36,824 nt of DNA. Origin: CAZUVM01 sp964623885. GTDB taxonomy: Bacteria > Verrucomicrobiota > Verrucomicrobiia > Limisphaerales > UBA8199. Location: positions 1-36,824 of the forward strand of contig CAZUVM010000108.1 of NCBI GenBank assembly GCA_964623885.1, given 5' to 3'. This document shows positions 1 through 8,308 of this stretch, piece after piece. Under the pieces are notes generated by a model. That model searched no databases. It was not told the DNA's origin and saw nothing but the letters and a program-made list of their open reading frames with translations. The position numbers and the translations under genes are program-made. Every line of letters begins with the position of its first letter. Position 1 is the stretch's first letter.

Positions 1-87
1 ATACACATCCAATCGGTTGAAAAGAAGGAGAGGCGCGTTCATGGCATATTGGTCACCGGTAGTAGATTCGCGTTCCCAGTGCACGGT

Positions 88-233
88 CCTCTCTAACACC
101 GCGCTTTAGCGGGGTGACCGCCGAACACGAGGGAAGCTGAACCGTGTTAACGGTTTCAGCGCGCACCTTTAAACCGTTGAAACGGTTGGGATCAATCAGC
201 ACGCTACCCACAACTCGCTGAAGCGGGGTGTTA
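88..233. repeat. Cluster of palindromic repeats after nuoJ
   Basis: Four hairpins lie within about 145 bases. Two share a right arm ending in agcggggtg: caccgcgctttagcggggtg at 97-116 and caactcgctgaagcggggtg at 211-230. Two others are palindromes built on aaccgt/acggtt: 140-155, and 172-187 (aaccgttgaaacggtt). An open frame of 81 codons (53-298, minus) runs through the whole cluster and overlaps the nuoJ stop as ATGA. Its sequence is only a translation of the palindromes, so I do not call it a gene. The cluster sits where nuoK would be expected. It may be a dispersed repeat inserted after nuoJ, or an ordinary repeat-bearing spacer before a nuoK that lies outside the window. Confidence 0.7.
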
Positions 234-294
234 ATGAGAGCGGCTACAGGTTTAGCGGCCTCGACGGACAAGTGTCTGAGCAGTTGCTGGGTGG

Positions 295-819
295 TCATGG
301 CTTGGTCCTCCCAGTTCGGGCGATCGCGAGAGCGCCGAGGATCGCTACCAATAGAGCGAGTGAAATCAATTCAAACGCGAGGCTGTAAGTGGTAAGCAAC
401 GCCGTTCCCAGAGCCTTGATTGAACCACTCGATCCGTTGCTTGTCGGCCACGTACCGTGTGTTCCCAGCCAGCCGAGAGCGCAGAATACGATGGCTGCCA
501 CGCCCATGCCGATGGCACCCCAGAGCCAGCCTCGTGCGACAGGATCCGGAGCAGGCTCATCCGGTTCGGCCAGCATTACGGCAAACACGATGGTGACACA
601 AACCGCCCCGATATAGATCAGGATTTCCATCAAGGCCAAAAACGGGCTGTTCAGGAAATAGTACAGGCCGGCCAGCCCCAGACTGCAGATCGCCAGTCCA
701 CAAACGCTGCGAATCAGCCGAGAACTCATGACTGCCAGCAGGGCCCCGGACACCAGTGTTGCGAGGCAAACCACGAAAACACAGGTCAGAACCAGATTGG
801 TAGCTGGGAACGGTGTCAT
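295..819 (-). CDS. nuoJ: NADH-quinone oxidoreductase subunit J
   Basis: Membrane-arm subunit of respiratory complex I, helping couple quinone reduction to proton pumping. The 174 residues form about five hydrophobic helices. The conserved NuoJ core is visible in the middle: a helix with YYFLNSPFLALMEILIYIGA followed by the V-x-I-V-F-A-V-M-L helix, which corresponds to TM3 with its pi-bulge. The length is normal for the family. The ATG overlaps the nuoI stop by four bases, so translation is probably coupled. It is the last recognisable gene of the operon here; downstream comes a palindrome cluster instead of an obvious nuoK. Identity is confident from sequence and position. Confidence 0.95.
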   Translation of the reverse strand: MTPFPATNLVLTCVFVVCLATLVSGALLAVMSSRLIRSVCGLAICSLGLAGLYYFLNSPFLALMEILIYIGAVCVTIVFAVMLAEPDEPAPDPVARGWLWGAIGMGVAAIVFCALGWLGTHGTWPTSNGSSGSIKALGTALLTTYSLAFELISLALLVAILGALAIARTGRTKP

Positions 820-1421
820 TTAACCTCCGCTGGTAATTGCGGCACTAAGGTTTGGCCTGTCGCGGTTGCCGTTACTGGCTTCTCGAGCTGGCTGCCGGCA
901 TTCTTCGCGGTGCTTGCGGCGGAAGTTCCTTGTCCCGGCGGAACTTCCGCACTCGGAGCTGGCGCCGGTTTCTCAGCAACAGCGCCGGCTTCTGCCTCCA
1001 GGCGCTTGAACAAGTCCATCACGAATTCCTCTTTGCTGGTACTGGCGAGGTTGTAATCACGCGAGAAGCGGATCGCGCCATCGCGACAAGCTTCAACACA
1101 GGAACCGCAGAGACTGCACTTGGTGAAATCGAGTCGATAAAAGGTGACGGTTTTGCGTTTGGCACCTTCGGGTTTCATGCCATCGACGGTGATGCAGTCA
1201 CTGGGGCAGGCCTTCTCGCACAATTTGCAAACGAAACACTTGGCTTTGCCCGTCGACGGGTCTCGCACCAGCTCAATATGCCCGCGGAACCGTGGCGGGA
1301 TTTTGAGCGTCTGGTACGGATACCGTACTGTGATCGGCCGCTGGAAAAATTGACCAAGCGTGATCTTAAGCCCGATAAAGAGGCTTTTGAGGCCGGTATA
1401 GATTTCGATAAGGGCCTTCAT
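816..1421 (-). CDS. nuoI: NADH-quinone oxidoreductase subunit I (ferredoxin-like)
   Basis: Carries iron-sulfur clusters N6a and N6b, which pass electrons toward NuoB and quinone. Two classical CxxCxxCxxxC(P) motifs are visible: Cys62/65/68/72 and Cys102/105/108/112 in my numbering. I chose the ATG at 1421 because it overlaps the nuoH stop as ATGA and begins with the usual amphipathic N-terminus (MKALIEIYTGLKSLFIGL). The open frame continues upstream to 1616, but only inside nuoH. The protein has 201 residues, and residues from about 145 onward form an Ala/Pro/Thr-rich tail not needed for the ferredoxin fold. The function of the tail is unknown; similar low-complexity tails are seen on NuoC and NuoD here. 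Confidence 0.95.
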   Translation of the reverse strand: MKALIEIYTGLKSLFIGLKITLGQFFQRPITVRYPYQTLKIPPRFRGHIELVRDPSTGKAKCFVCKLCEKACPSDCITVDGMKPEGAKRKTVTFYRLDFTKCSLCGSCVEACRDGAIRFSRDYNLASTSKEEFVMDLFKRLEAEAGAVAEKPAPAPSAEVPPGQGTSAASTAKNAGSQLEKPVTATATGQTLVPQLPAEVK

Positions 1422-2425
1422 AGTTTCACGAGCGCGCTCGAAAGGATTAGCGTGAATAGCGATACCGGGATCAGAATTTTCCACGAGAGGTTCAGCAGCC
1501 CGTAAAATTGGGTGCGCGGGAAAGTCCATCTTACCCACACGACCGAGAAGACCAGGAAATACATCTTCAGCAGGAACCAGAAGACACCAGAGAAGTGGCC
1601 AATCGGGCTTTGCCAACCGCCCAGGAAAAGCGCTGTGGCCAGGCTGCAGCCCAGCAGGATATTGGCGTACTCGGCCATAAAGAAGACTCCAAAACCCATG
1701 CCGGAGTATTCCGTATAGGCACCGGCTACCAATTCACTTTCAGCCTCCGCCATGTCGAATGGGGCGCGGTTGGTTTCAGCCAGCATGCAGGTGTAAAAGA
1801 TCAGGAATGTGACCGGCGCCAGCGGATTGAGGTCCCAACGGAAGATGTACCACTTCCAGAACGGCCCGGCCTGGTTGGCTACGATTTCGTTCAGATTCAT
1901 CGTGCCGGTGACCAGGATCATTGTGACGACCACCAGCAACATTGGAATTTCGTAGGCAACGTTTTGGGAAACCACGCGCGCAGCGGAGATGATCGCGTAT
2001 TTGTTCCGCGATGACCACCCTCCGAGCATGATGGCCATGACGTTGATCGAGCCGAACGCAAAAATCATCAACAGCCCGACGTTGATATTCCTCGCGGCGA
2101 GACTCTCGCCCCAAGGGATTACGGCCAGGCTCATCAGCGCAGGAGACATCATCAGCATTGGCGCTATGCGGAACAGAGTGCGATCGACGCCCGCCGGCAC
2201 GATTAATTGCTTTGAGAGCAATTTGACGGCATCAGCGATTGGTTGCAGCAAACCTGCCGGACCAACCTCGGTAGGCCCGGGGCGTCGCTGGAAACGCCCG
2301 GCGCCTTTGCGCTCAACCCAAACCAGGTAAGCCGCGTTTAGACCGACGAAGGCCAGTATTCCGACGAGAAACAACACCAGGCGGAAGGGTTCGGCGGACA
2401 AAATTTTGGCTAGGGTTTGGTTCAT
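1418..2425 (-). CDS. nuoH: NADH-quinone oxidoreductase subunit H
   Basis: Membrane subunit at the junction of the two arms of complex I, forming much of the quinone chamber. It has 335 residues and eight or so hydrophobic helices. The family hallmarks are present: ERKGAGRFQRRPGPTEVGP near residue 38, the loop TNRAPFDMAEAESELVAGAYTEYSG (start LAETNRAPFD) with its acidic residues, and WVRWTFPRTQ near the C-terminus. The length is normal. Both ends overlap neighbours by four bases (ATGA with nuoD upstream, TGA with the nuoI ATG downstream), showing a single translationally coupled operon. In typical 14-subunit operons nuoE, nuoF and nuoG lie between nuoD and nuoH; here nothing does. Confidence 0.97.
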   Translation of the reverse strand: MNQTLAKILSAEPFRLVLFLVGILAFVGLNAAYLVWVERKGAGRFQRRPGPTEVGPAGLLQPIADAVKLLSKQLIVPAGVDRTLFRIAPMLMMSPALMSLAVIPWGESLAARNINVGLLMIFAFGSINVMAIMLGGWSSRNKYAIISAARVVSQNVAYEIPMLLVVVTMILVTGTMNLNEIVANQAGPFWKWYIFRWDLNPLAPVTFLIFYTCMLAETNRAPFDMAEAESELVAGAYTEYSGMGFGVFFMAEYANILLGCSLATALFLGGWQSPIGHFSGVFWFLLKMYFLVFSVVWVRWTFPRTQFYGLLNLSWKILIPVSLFTLILSSALVKL

Positions 2426-3627
2426 CGGTCGATATCCGGAATCACAAGGTCCAAACTCCCCATGAGCGCCAGCGCATCCGGCAGCAGCATGCCGCGGCTG
2501 GCTTCTTCAAACAGACTCAGGTTCGACAGGCAAGGAGTGCGGAGTTTCACGCGGTAGGGAATCTCTTTATTGTCGCTGACGATCCGCACCATGAATCGCC
2601 CGCGCGCAGCTTCGACAGCGTAGCAGTAATCGCCGGCGGGCAGCTTCAGCACACGCGGGACTTTATCCGCCATGACCGGCCCGGCAGGTAGCTTGTCCAG
2701 CGCTTGCTCGATGATACGCAAGCTTTGATTCATCTCCTCCATGCGTACCAGGTAACGGGCCATCGAGTCGGTTTCGGGGAAAGTCGGAATCTCAAAATCG
2801 AACTCGGGGTAAACTGAATAAGGTTCGAGACGACGAACGTCGTAGGCAACACCGGAACCGCGGATGACCGGGCCGGTGGCGCCATATTTTCTACAGAGTT
2901 CTGCGCTGATCGGGCCGATATCAATCAGCCGCTTGCGCAAGATCACATTCTCAGTGACCAACTCGCGATACATCTTCAGGCGCGGCCGCATATGCGCGAC
3001 AAAGGCGCGCGTGCCGCTGATGAACTGGTCATCGACATCGTTGTAAAGTCCCCCAACCCGATAATAACAATAGGTCAGACGCGCCCCGCAGATACCTTCT
3101 AGCAGGTCGAGGATCTTCTCCCGATCATCGAAAGCGTAGAGCAGTGGTGTGAATCCTCCGAGATCCAACAGGAATGCTCCCCACCACACCAAGTGGCTGG
3201 AAATGCGGTTGAGTTCCGAGGTGATGACGCGGATATATTCGGCGCGCGGCGGTGCTTGTATTTTAGCCGCGCGTTCGACAGCGCCCACGAAGGCGTGGGT
3301 ATAAGTCATGGCCGAGAGGTAGTCTATGCGGCTGGTGTTGGGAAGAAACTGCGCGTAAGTGCGATTCTCTGCCATCTTTTCGTGCATCCGATGGATGTAC
3401 CCGCAGACCGGTTCGGCGCGGACGATGTACTCGCCGTCCATCAGCATTTTGACTCGGAGAACCCCATGAGTTGCAGGGTGCTGCGGCCCAAGGTTAATGA
3501 CAAAGGTCTCGCGCTGCGCTTCCGGAGACTCCTTCGCGCCGGATTCAACGGCGCCGCCGGAAGACATAACGGCCGTACCGCCGACCGCTGTCGCTTCAGC
3601 GACCGAGTTGGTCTCTTCTACAATCAC
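2422..3627 (-). CDS. nuoD: NADH-quinone oxidoreductase subunit D (49 kDa)
   Basis: Peripheral-arm subunit forming the quinone-binding site with NuoB. The 401 residues begin with an Ala/Gly/Ser/Glu-rich extension of about 40, then enter the conserved part at NLGPQHPATHGVLR, which carries the His of the quinone-site beta-hairpin. Further family signatures include EPVCGYIHRMHEKMAE, the DRAE-like region, and the C-terminal SLDLVIPDIDR, which matches the normal NuoD end. The start is a GTG overlapping the nuoC stop (GTGA). A downstream ATG at 3567 is an alternative that would shorten only the low-complexity leader. Separate nuoC and nuoD genes are present, not the fused nuoCD of enterobacteria. 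Confidence 0.96.
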   Translation of the reverse strand: MIVEETNSVAEATAVGGTAVMSSGGAVESGAKESPEAQRETFVINLGPQHPATHGVLRVKMLMDGEYIVRAEPVCGYIHRMHEKMAENRTYAQFLPNTSRIDYLSAMTYTHAFVGAVERAAKIQAPPRAEYIRVITSELNRISSHLVWWGAFLLDLGGFTPLLYAFDDREKILDLLEGICGARLTYCYYRVGGLYNDVDDQFISGTRAFVAHMRPRLKMYRELVTENVILRKRLIDIGPISAELCRKYGATGPVIRGSGVAYDVRRLEPYSVYPEFDFEIPTFPETDSMARYLVRMEEMNQSLRIIEQALDKLPAGPVMADKVPRVLKLPAGDYCYAVEAARGRFMVRIVSDNKEIPYRVKLRTPCLSNLSLFEEASRGMLLPDALALMGSLDLVIPDIDR

Positions 3628-4118
3628 GCCGTAAAGTCCTTTCTCAGGGGGTGATACGTGGCGTCTTCAGGCAGCAGGAAAGGCATCAAATTGGGATGAC
3701 CCAGAAAGCGGATACCAAAGAAATCGTGCGTCTCGCGCTCGTGCCAATTTGCCCCGGGAAATACTTCGCAAATCGTTGGAACTTCAGCTTTGTCTCGTGG
3801 GATGCGCGTCCGAACTACCGCGCGCAAAAATCGGGAGGGATGGAAATAATCATACACAACTTCCATCTGACCAACTTGGAGCCAATCCACGCCGGTAATG
3901 GTGTCCAGCCCGAATCCCTCGTTGGCAAGGTGTTTGGCAGCACAAACTACCTGATCGGCAGCGACAGTTGCGTCCACGTGATAGCCGTGCAGGAAATAAT
4001 CGACCGGCTGAAACGCTATGGGCAAGTGCGAGAGCGGATTAGGCAGGGGTGCCGCAGCAGGAGGCGTCGCTGCGGGTGTAACGTTCGTCGGAGGGACGTT
4101 CAAGCCTTCATTGCTCAT
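3624..4118 (-). CDS. nuoC: NADH-quinone oxidoreductase subunit C (30 kDa)
   Basis: Peripheral-arm structural subunit that packs against NuoD. The conserved C-terminal signature is clear: WHERETHDFFGIRFLGHPNL followed by LLPEDATYHPLRKDF. From the ATG at 4118 the protein has 164 residues, with a Pro/Ala-rich N-terminus of about 35. The reading frame can be extended to a TTG at 4172 inside the end of nuoB. I prefer the ATG, which leaves a 29-base gap to nuoB, but neither start has a good Shine-Dalgarno sequence. The C-terminus overlaps the nuoD GTG start. Confidence 0.93.
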   Translation of the reverse strand: MSNEGLNVPPTNVTPAATPPAAAPLPNPLSHLPIAFQPVDYFLHGYHVDATVAADQVVCAAKHLANEGFGLDTITGVDWLQVGQMEVVYDYFHPSRFLRAVVRTRIPRDKAEVPTICEVFPGANWHERETHDFFGIRFLGHPNLMPFLLPEDATYHPLRKDFTA

Positions 4119-4147
4119 AGGGTGTGTTAATGGATTTGCGTTTGGCC

Positions 4148-4660
4148 TTACGCCGGTTTGACCACCGGCCAACGCCGCTTACCCGTTAGCTTTTCTTCCA
4201 GTTTCAGGATTCCTTCGATCAACGCCTCGGGCCGAGGGGGACAGCCGGGAACGAACACGTCTACCGGAAATAGCTTGTCGACGCCTTCGATCACCGCGTA
4301 TTGCCCCGGAAAAACGAATGGGCCGCCAGAAATAGCACAATTGCCCATGGCAATAACCCATTTCGGCTCAGGCATTTGGTCGTAGAGCGTCTTAACCGCC
4401 TCGGCCATTTTCTTGTTGATCGTGCCGGCAACGATCATCACGTCCGCCTGACGCGGTGATGGACGAAAGACCTCAGCACCAAACCGGGCGAGGTCAAAAC
4501 GCGAAGCGCCCGCTGCCATCATCTCAATGGCGCAACAGGCCAGGCCGAAAGTTAACGGCCACAATGAGTTAGCCCGGCCCAGGGACAACAATTCGTCCAA
4601 CTTGGCGAACCTTACGTATGGCGCGCAGTCCTTTAGGATTTGGTCATCTTGCGCTTCCAT
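4148..4660 (-). CDS. nuoB: NADH-quinone oxidoreductase subunit B (PSST)
   Basis: Holds cluster N2, the last iron-sulfur centre before quinone. All four ligands are visible: tandem Cys42-Cys43 in FGLACCAIEMM, Cys108 in MGNCAISGG and Cys140 in VPGCPPRPE. The 170-residue length is normal. The ATG at 4660 lies inside the end of nuoA (28-base overlap), suggesting strong coupling. A later start would remove conserved N-terminal residues. It is part of the nuoABCDHIJ run. Confidence 0.97.
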   Translation of the reverse strand: MEAQDDQILKDCAPYVRFAKLDELLSLGRANSLWPLTFGLACCAIEMMAAGASRFDLARFGAEVFRPSPRQADVMIVAGTINKKMAEAVKTLYDQMPEPKWVIAMGNCAISGGPFVFPGQYAVIEGVDKLFPVDVFVPGCPPRPEALIEGILKLEEKLTGKRRWPVVKPA

Positions 4661-5040
4661 TCAAAAACTCCCTTTTTCCAGGCGTAGACGATTACCAGCG
4701 AGAGGATTCCGACAAAGAGGAACATCTCAACGAAATCGCGAACAAAGAACTGTTTAATGTCTTCCCGATAAACGAGCGCGACCGGTACCAGATAAAGTAC
4801 ATCCACGGCAAATGCGACAAACACCAGCGCGTACAGATAATAGACCGCGCTATACCTGATCCACGCATCACCGATTGGGTCCATCCCGCATTCGATGAAC
4901 TGGCCCGTTTTATTGGCGTAATTGCGCGTGCGGCGAGCGGAGATCAGATGCACCAACACGATCGGCCCTAACGCGAATCCCAGACCGCCTAGGCAGAACG
5001 CCAGGAGGTAAATCAGGTCGCCCGATTGAACGCTTTCCAT
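4633..5040 (-). CDS. nuoA: NADH-quinone oxidoreductase subunit A
   Basis: Small membrane subunit next to NuoH. It has 135 residues with three hydrophobic helices (about 8-28, 65-88 and 100-120). The family sequence FIECGMDPIGDAWIRYSAVY includes the loop Cys-Gly near residue 52 whose conformation tracks the active/deactive state in other complexes. It is the first gene of the operon. The 227 bases between it and ppa hold the operon promoter; I see no unambiguous -35/-10 pair there, only a TTGACG near 5066-5071 too close to the ATG to be convincing. Confidence 0.95.
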   Translation of the reverse strand: MESVQSGDLIYLLAFCLGGLGFALGPIVLVHLISARRTRNYANKTGQFIECGMDPIGDAWIRYSAVYYLYALVFVAFAVDVLYLVPVALVYREDIKQFFVRDFVEMFLFVGILSLVIVYAWKKGVFEWKRKMTKS

Positions 5041-5190
5041 ACTCGTGCAATGTCAGTGCAAAGCGTCAATCCGAGCCACACATAAGGTGGCAATTCCTTA
5101 CCCTTTATTGTCCTGACTACTGCATTAGTTGACTAGCAGGGGTATCAAAATTCCATAATCCTTGATAATCCTTAGGCGGGGCCTACGGGA

Positions 5191-5230
5191 AGTAATCAGC
5201 GTTCAAGTAACTGAGTTGTCAGTAATCGCC
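5191..5230. repeat. Degenerate agtaatc repeats in the nuoA-ppa spacer
   Basis: The spacer holds agtaatcagc at 5191-5200 and agtaatcgcc at 5221-5230, with the looser copy agtaac between them. Just upstream, gataatcctt is nearly doubled at 5156-5175. The same agtaatc word recurs at 28797-28830, so this is probably one of the short low-complexity repeat types of this genome. No function can be assigned. Confidence 0.4.
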
Positions 5231-5267
5231 TATCGCCAATAGTAGTTTGGCTGAAGGTCTGGGCGGA

Positions 5268-5804
5268 TTAGCTCTTCCGTTTGGCTTTTTTTGCGGCCCG
5301 ATCAACGAGTGCAATTGCCTTTTTTGAGCTTCCGGTTCCGAGGACCTTAAACTTCACTCCGTAAGCTTTATTGTACGCCTTGAAAAAGAATTGTATTTGT
5401 TTAACCGTTTTTTTCGTGAGCTTTATCTCTTCCAACTCAGTGGGCGCTTCTTTTGGCACGGCTTGTCCAATTATTCTGTCATTTCTGATTGCCCGCTTGT
5501 GATCGGACTGCTCAGCCTTGATAACACCGATTGGCCTGACATGAAGGAGACAGCCGGCCACAAGGGGCTCTTCATTGAAGACAAGGACATCAATCGGATC
5601 GCCGTCCTCGGCTAAAGTTCCTGGAATCATTCCAAAATTGAACGGGAACACCATCCCTTCCGGGAGCGCCTTTTTCACCGTCAACAGCCCGGTATCCTCC
5701 TCAAACGCGTATTTTACATTACTTCCCTTCGGGGTCTCGATGATGACGTTCCAGCATTTCTTGTCTTGATCGAATGGCTGGATGGAATCGAGTGTGGATT
5801 TCAT
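5268..5804 (-). CDS. ppa: Inorganic pyrophosphatase, family I
   Basis: Hydrolyses pyrophosphate released by biosynthesis, in the cytoplasm, using Mg2+. The family I signature DGDPIDVLV lies at residues 67-75, with the metal-binding Asp residues of D-x-D-P-x-D. Also recognisable are the early IIETPKGSNVKYAFEEDTG segment (substrate Lys and Glu) and the late QIQFFFKAYNKAYG region. The length of 178 is normal for a soluble bacterial enzyme. The C-terminus is Lys/Arg-rich. It is transcribed in the same direction as nuoA but separated by over 220 bases, so it probably has its own promoter. Confidence 0.93.
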   Translation of the reverse strand: MKSTLDSIQPFDQDKKCWNVIIETPKGSNVKYAFEEDTGLLTVKKALPEGMVFPFNFGMIPGTLAEDGDPIDVLVFNEEPLVAGCLLHVRPIGVIKAEQSDHKRAIRNDRIIGQAVPKEAPTELEEIKLTKKTVKQIQFFFKAYNKAYGVKFKVLGTGSSKKAIALVDRAAKKAKRKS

Positions 5805-5865
5805 AAAAGTTCTTTAAGCCAGTCGTGGGATGTTGGCCTCGGCGTACTTTGGTCTCGGAGTTGAC

Positions 5866-6375
5866 TCAGTCTTTCACGACGCTTAGTTGCCCGTTTCTCT
5901 CATAATAAGCTGCTTTGACTTTGTTGATCTCGCCGATGTTTCCGTTCATCCGAATGTCCTCAAGCAAGTCGTGTTTGCTGAGGTCGTTTGCCTTCATGAC
6001 GCTTACATTGATTTGCCCGTCTTTAATAATGAGTTCGGCTTTACCCTTGATCAGATTGCCAAACCAGTGAGTTTGCCGTGTGAGGAAGGCGAGAATTTTG
6101 TGGAGGCCCACGATGACAAATCCGCCGCCGATGGTAGGGAAGAAAGCGGAGGAACCGTTTACTGCCCTGGCGAGCATGGAAGCCAGGAGAAAGCCCAGCA
6201 CCGCGTCAAATGCGGAACGCTTAGACATGAAACGTTTGTCCCCAATCCTGAGCATGACGAGGGTCGCACCAAAGACGACGATACCTCGCAAACATATTTG
6301 CCAGAATGTAAGATCTTTTGGCTCGGTGCCTATGCCCAAAAAGTTGTTAAGATTTGCGAAAATGGAAGCGATCAT
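5866..6375 (-). CDS. DUF421 (YetF-type) membrane protein
   Basis: The protein has 169 residues. Three hydrophobic segments (about 25-45, 55-75 and 80-97) precede a cytoplasmic domain with the DUF421 signature: G-K-A-E-L-I-I-K-D-G-Q-I then HDLLEDIRMNGNIGEINKVK and AYYERNGQLSVV. The DUF421 family includes Bacillus YetF; its biochemical role is not well established. The ATG at 6375 gives a normal full-length protein. It lies 61 bases upstream of ppa on the same strand, so the two may share a transcript. The roughly 250 bases upstream contain no gene I can support. Confidence 0.85.
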   Translation of the reverse strand: MIASIFANLNNFLGIGTEPKDLTFWQICLRGIVVFGATLVMLRIGDKRFMSKRSAFDAVLGFLLASMLARAVNGSSAFFPTIGGGFVIVGLHKILAFLTRQTHWFGNLIKGKAELIIKDGQINVSVMKANDLSKHDLLEDIRMNGNIGEINKVKAAYYERNGQLSVVKD

Positions 6376-6624
6376 GTTTCGAGTCAGCCGTATTTAATGC
6401 CCCGTGGCATGTCTCTCTCCTGGTCCAAAGGCATAAGCCGATAGAGCTGTTCAGGGCTCGATGCTCGGCAGGGAAGAGGAGGAACACTCAACATGCCAGT
6501 GCCAGCACGGTAATCGCTGACGCGCTAAAGACCGAGCGGGGTAAAGACCTACCCTGAAAGCAGGAGCGAACTGTCGAGTTGCGGTCGCCTTGCGGGGATA
6601 TTGGATTCGCGGGAGGAGACTCGC

Positions 6625-7098
6625 TTAGAACTGCTGCCGCTGCAGGCGGGAAGTGCTGGGCGGAAAGTCTGCCCAAAGGCAATAGCCGCTGAGGGCCCGG
6701 CTGATTTCAACAAAGCTGTCGAAGTCCGAAGGCTTTACGAGGAACCAGTTCGCGCCGCATTTGTAGGCCATGTCGATGTCGCGGGTCTCGTCGGAAGTGG
6801 TAAGAACGACGACGCGGAGGTTAGCGGTGGCCGGCTGCCGGCGTATCCACCGCAGGACCTCGAACCCATCAATGCCCGGCATTTTGAGATCGAGCAGCAC
6901 GAGCGAAGGCAGCGGAAACTCGGCACGATTTGAGAATTTGCCGGCGCCACTGAGGTATTCAATCGCTTCCTCGCCGCTCCTGACGATTTGCATCGGATTG
7001 AGGAGTTTGGCTCGCCTGAACGCGCGCTGCACCAGCAACACGTGGTCGGGGTTGTCATCGACGAGCAGGAAGAGAGCCAGGTCGGGTATAGCGCTCAT
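6625..7098 (-). CDS. Single-domain response regulator (Rcp1-like receiver)
   Basis: A CheY-like receiver with no output domain. From the ATG at 7098 it has 157 residues. The acidic pair Asp14-Asp15 (LLVDDNPDH), the phospho-acceptor Asp70 (LVLLDLKMPGIDGFE), the switch Thr100/Thr101 and Lys122 (LVKP) are all present. The NPDHV-x4-RAFRRA and SGEEAIEYLSG sequences are typical of the receivers that pair with phytochrome-like or hybrid histidine kinases. No kinase gene is nearby, so this is an orphan regulator. The frame can be extended nine codons to a GTG, but the ATG is the usual family start. The spacer to fabI (7099-7395) shows nothing else clear. Confidence 0.9.
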   Translation of the reverse strand: MSAIPDLALFLLVDDNPDHVLLVQRAFRRAKLLNPMQIVRSGEEAIEYLSGAGKFSNRAEFPLPSLVLLDLKMPGIDGFEVLRWIRRQPATANLRVVVLTTSDETRDIDMAYKCGANWFLVKPSDFDSFVEISRALSGYCLWADFPPSTSRLQRQQF

Positions 7099-7395
7099 GC
7101 TTCGCAAGGTAGTCGGGTAAAACACTTCTTTCGACTGGGGTGTTGACCTACCCGTAGTTTATCGAGGGGCGGTTTGGTTTACCACACTGATTGTCAAAGG
7201 GTCTGGGCGATGATGAAGAGGGGAGAGATTGGGGTTGAGTTTACGATTGCGATTGAGAGCAGTAATTGATGCTAGGATTGGGATTGCCACCACTCGCAAA
7301 TTCGCCTACTGGTATGCCCACCGATTTCTGCCGCTTCGCACATGATTGCTTTGGCAGGGAATGGTTTTGCGAGATTAACGACCTTTATTGAACAA

Positions 7396-8163
7396 ATGTT
7401 ACTGGCAGGAAAATTGGGAATTGTTTTTGGTGTCGCGAATAAGCGCTCGATCGCCTGGGCCATCGCGCAGGCGTGGCACAAGGCCGGTGCACGGCTGGCC
7501 TTCACCTATCAAGGGGAGCGCCTGAAGGAAAACGTCGAAGAGTTGGCGGGCACATTCGGAGCTGAAACTCTAATCCTTCCGTGCGATGTGACGAAAGATG
7601 ACGAGATCGCCGCCGTGTTTAAAGCGGTCGCGGAGAAGTTTGGGAAACTGAACCTGCTGTTGCATTCGGTGGCGTTCGCGCCCAAGGATGCGCTCGAAGG
7701 AGAGTTTCTCAACACCAGCCGCGAAGCGTTTCGCATCGCCCAGGACGTCAGCGCGTATTCCCTGGTGGCGCTGGCGCGAGCAGCCGCCCCGCTCATGACC
7801 GAGGGAGGCAGCATGGTGGCGATGAGCTATTACGGGGCAGAGAAAGTAGTGCCGCATTACAATGTGATGGGCGTAGCCAAAGCGTCACTGGAAGCCAGCA
7901 CGCGTTACCTTGCCTATGATCTGGGCCCTAAAAAGATCCGAGTTAATTGCATCAGCGCCGGACCGGTCAACACCCTGGCCGCGCGTGGGATTGCCGGATT
8001 CACTGAAATGCTAAAGCATTACGAGGCGCACGCGCCGCTTAAGCGCAATGTCTTGCCGGAAGAACTGGGCGCGACGGGACTATTTCTGGCCAGTGATGGG
8101 GCGGCTGCGATTACCGGGCAGGTGGTTTACGTCGATGCCGGGTACCAAATTATGGGAATGTAG
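7396..8163 (+). CDS. fabI: Enoyl-[acyl-carrier-protein] reductase (NADH)
   Basis: Catalyses the last reduction of each fatty-acid elongation cycle. It is a short-chain dehydrogenase fold with the FabI-type nucleotide loop GVANKRSIAWAIAQ and the catalytic pair Tyr155 and Lys162 in HYNVMGVAK, plus the second conserved Tyr at 145 in SYYGAEK. The C-terminal region ITGQVVYVDAGYQIMGM is the usual FabI ending. I chose the ATG at 7396 (255 residues, family length). The frame runs 18 codons further upstream but adds only unrelated residues. It appears to be a single-gene unit; the next gene is on the other strand. Confidence 0.95.
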   Translation: MLLAGKLGIVFGVANKRSIAWAIAQAWHKAGARLAFTYQGERLKENVEELAGTFGAETLILPCDVTKDDEIAAVFKAVAEKFGKLNLLLHSVAFAPKDALEGEFLNTSREAFRIAQDVSAYSLVALARAAAPLMTEGGSMVAMSYYGAEKVVPHYNVMGVAKASLEASTRYLAYDLGPKKIRVNCISAGPVNTLAARGIAGFTEMLKHYEAHAPLKRNVLPEELGATGLFLASDGAAAITGQVVYVDAGYQIMGM

Positions 8164-8308
8164 GCGGGAGCTTGGCCAAAAGTTGTGGGAGACGACGTCA
8201 GGAGTCTCGGATTCAATTGAAACACAGTTAAATGAGGGACTACTCACGTCGTCCCTACAGTTTCAGGTGATTCGGGACGAGTTCTGGTTTCTCTTTATGG
8301 AGATGTGA

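Noticed and set aside
1..42. Possible start of nuoK or another gene on the minus strand at 42
   Set aside because: Only 14 codons are visible, with no ribosome site and no resemblance to the usual NuoK N-terminus.
53..298. 81-codon ORF overlapping the nuoJ stop
   Set aside because: It is made of palindromic repeats in translation; treated as repeat DNA.
4119..4172. Upstream TTG start for nuoC
   Set aside because: It lies within nuoB, adds only non-conserved residues and an ATG is available at 4118.
8164..8308. Small plus-strand ORF after fabI
   Set aside because: Begins in fabI out of frame, no ribosome site, no protein-like features.
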